Shown here: positions 9,177-16,803 of the stretch, piece by piece | How the letters are laid out: every line of letters starts with the position of its first letter | How positions within the stretch are numbered: position 1 is the first letter of the stretch | DNA from: Marinoscillum sp040218045 | Lineage (GTDB): Bacteria; Bacteroidota; Bacteroidia; Cytophagales; Cyclobacteriaceae | Length of the DNA: 64,000 bases | Assembly (NCBI GenBank): GCA_040218045.1 | Contig: JAVJQA010000041.1 | Coordinates: 1-64,000 of the forward strand | Direction of reading: 5' to 3' | Notes under the pieces: model-generated | Seen by the model: only the letters and a program-made list of their open reading frames with translations | Databases searched by the model: none | What the model was told of the DNA's origin: nothing | Translations under genes and position numbers: made by a program

Positions 9177-11906
9177 TTATTGATTTTCTTTAATTACTTT
9201 CTGACTATAGATTCCTGATTCAGTCTGTACCTTAAGTACATACAAACCGTCTTGTAATGCGGAAATATTCAACTGACTCGTGCTTGTAGTCATCAATATT
9301 TTGCCACTTAAATCATGCAATGCAAGTCCCTGTATCTCTTCTCCTGTGATAACTGAAATCTCCCCATGAGTAGGATTTGGAAACACGTTCAAACCCTGGC
9401 TTGTCTTATCCGCCTTCAGTACCAACTCATAAGGGATGGTATGTACATAGTTGTCAATGGGTTGGGAGGTAAGGATCTGAAACTGACCCGAAGCAAGTGT
9501 AACCTCGCTTGTATTTGTGATCTCTCTCGGTTCTCCGGTAAAGTAATCATACCAGGTTCCAGTTTTCAAAATATGGGGATCTCCGGTACTCGTGTCTTTA
9601 CCAAAATTCCCGAAAACACAGATTTTTACATCTTCATTGTCATAGTTGAGCCACTTAAATGAAGATGAAACTCCCCAGCTAAAATTGCTGGCTTCTAAAT
9701 AGTCGGTCTTGGTTTTAAGATTGATCAGTGATTGGAATGCTGCAAATAATTTCAACCGCTCGGGATCTTCGAGATACTCCCAGTGCGTTGGTTTTATTCC
9801 CAAGCGATCATTGTTTAACTCTTCGTCATATCCAAACTCACCAAATTGCCAGATCATTTTTGGCCCTGGAGTGAGCATGAAAAATGCAGTATTCAACTTG
9901 ATCCGATCCAGATTATCCTTTAAGGTGTATCCCGAGCGCTTGCTGATATCCCACATGACACGCTCTTCGTCATGGCTCTCCATATAAGCCACCAAATTGG
10001 GCTGATCCCAACCTCTAGCATCGTAGTACGACCAGTTGAGGTCAACAGACTTGGCCTCTGCAGCATCGATATAGGTATGGTTCACATTTCCCCAGAGCAT
10101 CATGCCATAATTGGCAAGTTCTTTCTCTTCTGAATTGTCCGCGAAATGCTCCAAAATGATATAGGTTTCAGGATCCTGATCCCAGATGATATCCGCTATG
10201 TTTTTCCATATAGCAATTCGACTGGCATCATATTGGCCCCAGGCACCTACGTTTCCCAATGTGTTTTTTTGAGTAAATCCTTTTGACAGATCAAATCGAT
10301 AACCATCCACTTTGTATTTATCTGTCCAGTATTGTACGACTCTTTTCACGTATTCTTTAGTGTAGTTGCTTTCATGATTGAAGTCATAGCCCACATTATA
10401 ATCGTGTTTTGGAGTTGTATTGAACCAGACATTCTGACCTGTAGGAGGACCAAATTCACCACTACTATATAAAGCGACCAATGGGCTACGTCCAAAATGA
10501 TGATTGAGTACCATGTCAAAGATGATGGCCATTCCACGCTGATGCGCTGCATCAATCAATGCTCTTAAATCATCTTCGGTGCCATAGTATTTGTCCTGAG
10601 CAAGCATGTACGAGGGATTATACCCCCAGCTAAGGTTTCCCTCAAATTCGGTAACAGGCATGAGTTCAATCGCATTGATTCCCAAAGAATCAAGGTAATC
10701 GAGTTTATCAATCACTGCTCTATAAGTCCTGTCTTCAGAAAAGTCTCTCACCAAAAGCTCATAGATCACCAGATCCTCCCTGGCAGGTTTCTGAAAGTCA
10801 TCAATCACCCACTCATACTCAGGCATTCCTACTTGAAGGAAAGACGCTTCACGAGATGTTTTAGCAGCAGGGTATGGCTTTAGTCCAGGGTATCGGTTGT
10901 CAGCGATAATCTCCCCATCATCATATTGAGAACTCACTTTCTCAGAATACGGATCAGCAATGACCAGATCACCATTGACCAGGTACTGATAGATATATTC
11001 TGTGTTGGCATTAAGCCCCTCAATCGTCAACCAAAATTTATCTCCGTCCTTTTTCATCAGGTAATCCCTGTTCAATGACCAGTCATTGAAATCCCCGATC
11101 ACAAACACATTGTTTTTGTATGGAGCGGTTAGAACCAGTGTTACTGACGTGTTTGAGTCATGATTGACACCGTCCAACTTACCTTCAGGAAGTGCGGCAG
11201 TTTCCACTTCCGGAGTAATGATGTAAGAGTGAGAAAAAGCGAGATTTTCGGTTCCGTTGGTGGCTGTAAAATCCAGTTTGTGAACCTGTCCATCATCAAT
11301 CACTGTATGGCCATAAGTGATTTTTTTAACATCTGATTGATTAAACACAATTTCTCCGTCCAACTTGATAATTGCTTCAGAATTGGCAGAGAGGTCAATA
11401 TCGAAATTGATCGTTTGGCCAGCGTCATAAAATGAATAATTGGAGACCGGGGAATTGACCACAAAATTGTAACCGGAAAGGATCTCCATTAAATGATCTA
11501 TTGATTGACCATTAGACCAGTCATTTCCTTTGATCAACATCCCAACTTTTTCAATCTCCGCTGCGGATTTACTAGTGAAATCAGTGAGTGTGAGTGACAA
11601 ACTGAAATAGGTCTTTCCGTTTTCCTGCACTTTGGTGAATTTGGCCACATCCGTTTTCGACGGATCCGAATTAGCAGGATTGACATTAGAAGCAACATCT
11701 ACATTACTGAGTTCTGGAAGCCATAACCATATCCATGCTTCACTCAAAGAAGACAGGCTGGTGCCGGTTACGTCATAGGTGATGGTAATTTCCTCATCCG
11801 CAGAAAAAAATTGCGGACTAATTGTTGGCCTTACCTCTGTATTTTGAGCACACAGGGGGGTCATATAGAGCCACAGCCCTATAAAGCCTACTAAATATCT
11901 TAACAT
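9177..11906 (-). CDS. GH13 alpha-amylase-family enzyme with T9SS C-terminal sorting domain
   Basis: A 909-residue protein with a signal peptide (cleavage near LCAQ), beta-sandwich modules in the first 250 residues, and a CBM48/E-set-like module (VFVIGDFNDW near 272). The GH13 barrel carries IFDMVLNHH (about 460), the nucleophile Asp in DGYRFDLSKGF (about 532), the acid/base Glu in ILEHFAD (about 582) and ESHDEERV (about 640). The end is a type A T9SS sorting domain (LNVFPNPTHGEISV to QKVIKENQ), so the enzyme should cross the outer membrane by type IX secretion rather than being a SusG-type lipoprotein. It is the first gene of the amylase-susC-susD-susB run. Confidence 0.92.
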   Translation of the reverse strand: MLRYLVGFIGLWLYMTPLCAQNTEVRPTISPQFFSADEEITITYDVTGTSLSSLSEAWIWLWLPELSNVDVASNVNPANSDPSKTDVAKFTKVQENGKTYFSLSLTLTDFTSKSAAEIEKVGMLIKGNDWSNGQSIDHLMEILSGYNFVVNSPVSNYSFYDAGQTINFDIDLSANSEAIIKLDGEIVFNQSDVKKITYGHTVIDDGQVHKLDFTATNGTENLAFSHSYIITPEVETAALPEGKLDGVNHDSNTSVTLVLTAPYKNNVFVIGDFNDWSLNRDYLMKKDGDKFWLTIEGLNANTEYIYQYLVNGDLVIADPYSEKVSSQYDDGEIIADNRYPGLKPYPAAKTSREASFLQVGMPEYEWVIDDFQKPAREDLVIYELLVRDFSEDRTYRAVIDKLDYLDSLGINAIELMPVTEFEGNLSWGYNPSYMLAQDKYYGTEDDLRALIDAAHQRGMAIIFDMVLNHHFGRSPLVALYSSGEFGPPTGQNVWFNTTPKHDYNVGYDFNHESNYTKEYVKRVVQYWTDKYKVDGYRFDLSKGFTQKNTLGNVGAWGQYDASRIAIWKNIADIIWDQDPETYIILEHFADNSEEKELANYGMMLWGNVNHTYIDAAEAKSVDLNWSYYDARGWDQPNLVAYMESHDEERVMWDISKRSGYTLKDNLDRIKLNTAFFMLTPGPKMIWQFGEFGYDEELNNDRLGIKPTHWEYLEDPERLKLFAAFQSLINLKTKTDYLEASNFSWGVSSSFKWLNYDNEDVKICVFGNFGKDTSTGDPHILKTGTWYDYFTGEPREITNTSEVTLASGQFQILTSQPIDNYVHTIPYELVLKADKTSQGLNVFPNPTHGEISVITGEEIQGLALHDLSGKILMTTSTSQLNISALQDGLYVLKVQTESGIYSQKVIKENQ

Positions 11907-11950
11907 TTTCCTGAGTATTTAAGATTTAGAGTTCTCACACTTCTTCAGAA

Positions 11951-11989
11951 TGAGAAAAAAGAAAGCTGCCCCAATAAATGGGACAGCTT
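11951..11989 (-). terminator. Terminator between the SusE/F-like gene and the amylase gene
   Basis: The arms AAGCTGCCCC (11963-11972) and GGGACAGCTT (11980-11989) pair with one wobble. On the minus strand the stem is followed by a U-rich tract (UUCUUUUUUC). It lies directly after the stop of the SusE/F-like gene, so that gene is at least partly transcriptionally separate from the amylase-susCDB genes. No consensus promoter was found between the hairpin and the amylase start, so readthrough is plausible. Confidence 0.65.
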
Positions 11990-12000
11990 ATTATAAATGA

Positions 12001-13437
12001 CTACTGCTTAGTTGCTGTAACAGAATAAGTCGAACCATCATAAGAAAGTACAACTTTGTACGTGCCAGCCTCGGCAACAGTAAGGTCTCCTCCATCAACT
12101 GTAAGTGCTGTCATATCTCCACCAATGTTGTAATCCCAAGCATCTGCAGCTCTGAATTTCCATCCTGCTGTAGTAAAATCTCCTGTGATTGAATAGGTAG
12201 TGATACCATCGGCGAACCCATCAACACTCAGATCCATATCGGCATCCCAATTACCCTGAGGTGATCCTTCCCCGATAATTCCCCAACCGACATTGGTCAT
12301 TGAGGCTGCCCAGGTTTCACCCTCATCTGAGGTAGAAATGTTGATATAGTATACGCCAGTTCCAGGTGTTGCTATGTCACCTCCTGTTGTAGAAATATCA
12401 CCTGCAGACCCATCTGCCAATAGCGTGCCTCCTAAACTAAAAGTCCAATCATCATTTGTTCTGAATTTGAATGCACCAGTTTCTGCAAAGGTTACAACGC
12501 CTAACCAGGTATGAGCTCCATCAATCTTTCCTTTATAGAACAGATCTTGATCAGAATCCCAACTACCAGCAGTTGCATCGCCAATTACACCAAAATTATA
12601 TTCGGCAGGATCAAAAGTGATTTCTTCCACATCACCTGTTTTATCAAATGTCCAGGCAGTGGTAGCATCTACACCTGTAGTGATTGTAACAGTAATGGTA
12701 TATTTTCCATCCGCTTCTGTAAAAGACAAATTAGATCCTCCCGCTATACCCTCTGCTCCAAAATTTGAGTGTAGGTTCAGGTCTTCTATGTCCTCAATGT
12801 TGGTATCCCAATTGCTATTGTATCTGAATTTGTATTCTCCACTTCGCATCACGATATCCTCACCTTCAAACACAATTTCGTCTTTGGTCGCCGATTTAAT
12901 GGCCAGCTCTTGACCAGAGTTCCAACCATCCTCTGTAGCCGCGCCAATTACTTCGAAATAATCCACCTTAGTTACAAAAAATAGATTGGTAGTTAGATCC
13001 AGGTGCACATGATAAACTCCTTCTTCAGCAATTTCTACACTTGCGCCATCTTCTGCGAGCGCTCCTCTTAGGTAGGTAAACTCTGAATCTCCACCTCCTA
13101 AGGGCAAGCTTTCTACAGAACCCCCGAAAATAGTCGAATCACCTTCTATGAATGAAACGAATTGAACAGAACCCTGAGACAGGTAAACATATGATCCATA
13201 AAAACCGGACCTTTCAGCGGCATCTCCAACGGTTCCAGCACTAAGGACGTACTCTGACTCTGCAGACGTACTGCTGGCAGAACCCATCAGGTAGATACCA
13301 TCATCTACGGTCTCACCTTTGTTCACAATGTCATCGATGGCATCATCAATATCATCTCCCGTATCACAGGATGTGAAAACAATTACCAGGGCTAAAACCC
13401 AGCTTAACATTTTAAATAATTCAAATGACTTCTTCAT
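12001..13437 (-). CDS. SusE/SusF-like outer-membrane starch-binding lipoprotein
   Basis: A 478-residue protein with a lipoprotein signal (VIVFTSC near residues 18-24), then an acidic linker. The remainder contains three related beta-sandwich repeats, each starting with a G-(D/E/A)-(A/G/T)...W(N/D)S/AD-type turn (around residues 160, 285 and 385) and containing the phrase KFR followed by W. This is the arrangement of SusE/SusF starch-binding modules. It should sit on the cell surface and hold glucan near SusCD. Unusually it is the promoter-proximal gene, ahead of the enzyme and susCD, with its own terminator. Confidence 0.8.
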   Translation of the reverse strand: MKKSFELFKMLSWVLALVIVFTSCDTGDDIDDAIDDIVNKGETVDDGIYLMGSASSTSAESEYVLSAGTVGDAAERSGFYGSYVYLSQGSVQFVSFIEGDSTIFGGSVESLPLGGGDSEFTYLRGALAEDGASVEIAEEGVYHVHLDLTTNLFFVTKVDYFEVIGAATEDGWNSGQELAIKSATKDEIVFEGEDIVMRSGEYKFRYNSNWDTNIEDIEDLNLHSNFGAEGIAGGSNLSFTEADGKYTITVTITTGVDATTAWTFDKTGDVEEITFDPAEYNFGVIGDATAGSWDSDQDLFYKGKIDGAHTWLGVVTFAETGAFKFRTNDDWTFSLGGTLLADGSAGDISTTGGDIATPGTGVYYINISTSDEGETWAASMTNVGWGIIGEGSPQGNWDADMDLSVDGFADGITTYSITGDFTTAGWKFRAADAWDYNIGGDMTALTVDGGDLTVAEAGTYKVVLSYDGSTYSVTATKQ

Positions 13438-13800
13438 ACTTCAAATAATTTTATTGGTTGAATCCTTTTTTTGAATGATTATCAATCACCTATCTGTTCT
13501 ACACAGTTTTTTTGCGCATTTGATAATTTTCTGGAAGCCAATATGAAGGGAAATTCGAATCATTAGGTATTGTTGTAACCCACAATTGGTTATCAATTAA
13601 CCAATTAGAAGTGCATCAAAATGGACGTCATACTGACGTTAATAAGTACAATAGGACGAGATGAGGCAGGAAAACGCCCGTTTCTTTGGGGTTAACAATT
13701 AGTTAACGAAAAACTTAAAGAGTCCTTGTCAAAACACAGTGTGTAAAAGAGACACAGTTAACCATTTGTTAACCTTATTTGCCCCGAAGAGGAATAAACG
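13438..13800. promoter_or_regulatory. Palindrome-rich regulatory gap of the glucan locus
   Basis: This gene-free stretch holds four dyads. 13584-13606 has perfect 9-bp arms AATTGGTTA / TAACCAATT around 5 bases. 13625-13639 is ACGTCA-TAC-TGACGT. 13691-13707 and 13757-13773 both have the form GTTAAC-N5-GTTAAC and lie 66 bp apart. No exact TAnnTTTG box was found on the minus strand. The gap lies between the regulator gene and the SusE/F-like gene and probably contains operators for the adjacent regulator, which is an inference. Confidence 0.6.
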
Positions 13801-16692
13801 TCAAATTGACAGTATAAAATCAGTGAGCCCCTGACCAACCTCCATATCCAGTTTCTTGCGAATTCTTGACCGAGAGACTTTAACACTATCCGGGGAAATT
13901 CCTAAAATAGAAGCGCACTCGGTTATAGACAAGTTGAGCCGGATGAGTGCGCAATGTCTTAACTCCTGAACAGTAAGTGATGGACAGTTGACTTTAAGCT
14001 TAGTATAAAACCCTGTATAAACCTGCTCAAAATAGAGTTTGAAGTCGTCCCAATCTTTATCAAGTCTATAGCTATCATCTATGAGTTTCAACGTTTTCTT
14101 GATTTCCTGTTGTGGGGATTTGTTTTGCGATTTGATAATACTTTCCAGCTTGGAGCGCAGCTCTTTAAGTGTTTCATTTTTCTGGATGATATGAAGAGCA
14201 TGAGTTGTAATCTGCTTGTTCCGATAATCTATTTGATCTTGTAGCTGTTTTTCTTTCAAATGGAGGAAATTCACATCAGCCTCGGATAGCGCTTGCTGAG
14301 ATTTGTGCATGGCATTGTTCTTGGCCAGTAGCTCCTCTTTTTGCTCGATTATCCGGTTCTTCTGCGCTATAATCTCATTCTTTTGCTCCTGAATCAGTAG
14401 TGTACGATCGTCTATAATCTTCTTGAACCTTCTTTTTTGAAGGATTAGATTGTAATTGTACGCCCTGATTGCAATCACAAAAACCAGGAGAGTGCCTGCC
14501 GCAAACATGATATAAGCCCAAACAGTCCGAAACCAGGGTTTTTTCACTCTGAAATTATAAGAAACCAGCTCGCTCCATAACGCACCAATCTCACGGGAGC
14601 GGACTTCTAGTGTATAATCACCAGGAGAAAACCCAAGAAACGAAACCTGAGTATTGCTAGTAGCCTCCGACCAGTTATCGTCCATCCCTAAAAGCCTTGA
14701 TTGATAGATGACCTGCTTGCTCGGATAGGTCAGGGTAATAAACTCAGCCTGAAGCGAGCCATGATAGGGCAACGAATTGACTCCATCTTTATCCTTGGTG
14801 AGGTTGTCACCTTTAGACTTTACAGAAAGGATGACGGGCTTAGGGGTCTTTTCAAACTTTAGCAAATGTGACTGTGCTATGGCGAGCCCTTTCGCTGTTG
14901 AAATGAGTATCCCCGCATCGGCTGAGGTTAAACTACGCCAGTTAAGGATTTTTGATGGAAGACCATTCTTGGTATTGTACAGTAAAGCATTCTCCCCATC
15001 ATAGGCAATAAGTCCAAAATCTCCAGCAATCCATGTCACTCCATTGTGAATGGCTATTGCTTTTAGCAGCTTTGAGGGATCCAGGTTAGGTATGGTTATC
15101 CTACTGATATTCGAGGTACTTGATTCATATTTGAGTACCCCTACATTGGAAGCTATCCAAATATTTCCTTCGTCATCTATCGCAATATCCTCTGCTGAAA
15201 CATCAGAATCAAGCTCAAAATCATAATTCAGATCAATAGTGACAAACTGGTCGGAAGACGCCTTATACTTATGGAGAATGTTTTTGGGCCCGTAACTTCC
15301 ACAATAAATTGTGCCATCTTGTGCCTGCCGGATTACGTTGGAGGACTTTACTGGATAATATGTAGCCTGATCATTGTCCCCTGATACTTTTGTCAATCGG
15401 TCCCAGTCCCCGGCAAACCACTTGTTGCCAGCATTATCGATCATGACAAATTTGATTGCCACACCCGTACTATCAACAATTTTATCAAGCGTTCCATTAG
15501 CTATATCCAATTTAATCACTGCTCCAAAGGAATCTCCAATCCACAGGTTATCCCCATCAATTTGAATCCTATCAAAGTAATTATTCTTGGATTCCAAAAT
15601 AGATCTCGTAACCCCAGTTGACCAGTTCATGGACTTCACCTCTTGACCAATAGAGTAGTATAGCTCATCCTCATCCAAAGAAATAGATTCGATCCGAAAA
15701 CCCTCCATACCTTTCACTGCGTGTATCACCGAAAACGAAAGCAAACCAACATTTTCACTTCCAACGACCCAGATTTCTGGTACACTTTTATCATAGAAGA
15801 AATCAACTACATCATTAAACCCAACTTCCTCTACTTTAGAAATAGAACGATCATCAAAATCCATTACGAGTAAGCCTTGATCCCATGTACCTATAAACAC
15901 TTGGTCATCTGTACCCTGAATAGCAGAAATATTACCCACCGCGTCACTAAAACGGGAGGATAAAACTTGCTTATCGCTGTCCACCTTAAGCTCAAAGATT
16001 CCCTCCTTTCCTCCAAATATTAGATAATCTCCCTGCACAATCGTAAACCCTGTGATGTCTGTTAAAGGAAGCACAGTATCTACAGGTACCAGCTCATCAA
16101 GCTGTGAATCAAACCTCAGAAGGCTTCCTTTAAAGGGTGCGATCCAAAGTGTACCAAAAGCATCTTCGCGAAAAGTAAAAGTACGGTGGTAACTGATGGA
16201 TTGATAAGGCACTCCCAGTTCGAAACGCTTGATCCCACTCTCGTTGATTCGAAGTACAGAACTTACTTCCCCTATCCAAATATTTCCTTTACCGTCCTGG
16301 TATATTGACTTTGGAAAACCAAGGTTCTGATCTATTGTATGTTTGCCAATATTAAAGGGAACAAAGGCTACTGTATCTTCATTGGATTCAATCTCCTTTA
16401 TACCCTGATCGTTAATAACCAGCAGTCTACCATCGGCAGTATTCAGGAAATTTTTTGTGTAGAGACTTTGCAGATCTCTTTTATAAAGTACTGTAGACCT
16501 TCCATCGTACTTTAACACGCCTTGATCCGTAGCAAACCAGATAAACCCATTCTTGTCTTTAGTCACTCCCTTGATTACCTCATTGGCCACTGCCTCACTT
16601 AGATCATAGTACAGGTATTGGTTCTGCTGACCAAAACCAACAAGATGAAGGTAAATAAGGAAAATCGACGCTATTAGTCTCAGTTGATTCAC
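13801..16692 (-). CDS. Reg_prop beta-propeller sensor with Y_Y_Y domain and HTH output (SusR-like role)
   Basis: A 963-residue protein starting at GTG (16692). A signal/anchor segment is followed by many propeller repeats of the two-component-regulator type (DKNGFIWFATDQGVLKYDG, GNIWIG, GNIWIASNVGVLKY, about residues 40-620). A Y_Y_Y domain (to about 725) leads to a transmembrane segment (AYIMFAAGTLLVFVIAIRA, about 733-751). A long coiled coil follows, then a C-terminal helix-turn-helix of LuxR-like form (LTVQELRHCALIRLNLSITE). There is no histidine kinase or receiver domain, so it is probably a one-component periplasmic glycan sensor acting directly on DNA. Its position suggests it controls the glucan genes. 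Confidence 0.85.
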   Translation of the reverse strand: MNQLRLIASIFLIYLHLVGFGQQNQYLYYDLSEAVANEVIKGVTKDKNGFIWFATDQGVLKYDGRSTVLYKRDLQSLYTKNFLNTADGRLLVINDQGIKEIESNEDTVAFVPFNIGKHTIDQNLGFPKSIYQDGKGNIWIGEVSSVLRINESGIKRFELGVPYQSISYHRTFTFREDAFGTLWIAPFKGSLLRFDSQLDELVPVDTVLPLTDITGFTIVQGDYLIFGGKEGIFELKVDSDKQVLSSRFSDAVGNISAIQGTDDQVFIGTWDQGLLVMDFDDRSISKVEEVGFNDVVDFFYDKSVPEIWVVGSENVGLLSFSVIHAVKGMEGFRIESISLDEDELYYSIGQEVKSMNWSTGVTRSILESKNNYFDRIQIDGDNLWIGDSFGAVIKLDIANGTLDKIVDSTGVAIKFVMIDNAGNKWFAGDWDRLTKVSGDNDQATYYPVKSSNVIRQAQDGTIYCGSYGPKNILHKYKASSDQFVTIDLNYDFELDSDVSAEDIAIDDEGNIWIASNVGVLKYESSTSNISRITIPNLDPSKLLKAIAIHNGVTWIAGDFGLIAYDGENALLYNTKNGLPSKILNWRSLTSADAGILISTAKGLAIAQSHLLKFEKTPKPVILSVKSKGDNLTKDKDGVNSLPYHGSLQAEFITLTYPSKQVIYQSRLLGMDDNWSEATSNTQVSFLGFSPGDYTLEVRSREIGALWSELVSYNFRVKKPWFRTVWAYIMFAAGTLLVFVIAIRAYNYNLILQKRRFKKIIDDRTLLIQEQKNEIIAQKNRIIEQKEELLAKNNAMHKSQQALSEADVNFLHLKEKQLQDQIDYRNKQITTHALHIIQKNETLKELRSKLESIIKSQNKSPQQEIKKTLKLIDDSYRLDKDWDDFKLYFEQVYTGFYTKLKVNCPSLTVQELRHCALIRLNLSITECASILGISPDSVKVSRSRIRKKLDMEVGQGLTDFILSI

Positions 16693-16746
16693 TTAATAAG
16701 CAAAAGTTGGAACTCTAAATTTAGTTAAATCATCACCATCTGACAT

Positions 16747-16779
16747 AAAAAAAGCAAACCTGTTGAGGTTTGCTTTTTC
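16747..16779 (-). terminator. Terminator of rimP-nusA-infB
   Basis: Stem AAGCAAACC / GGTTTGCTT with A/T runs on both sides (16749-16760 and 16767-16778). U-rich tails occur in both directions. It is 25 bases after the infB stop codon on the minus strand. Confidence 0.85.
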
Positions 16780-16803
16780 AGTAATATTTATGACTTGATT
16801 CGC

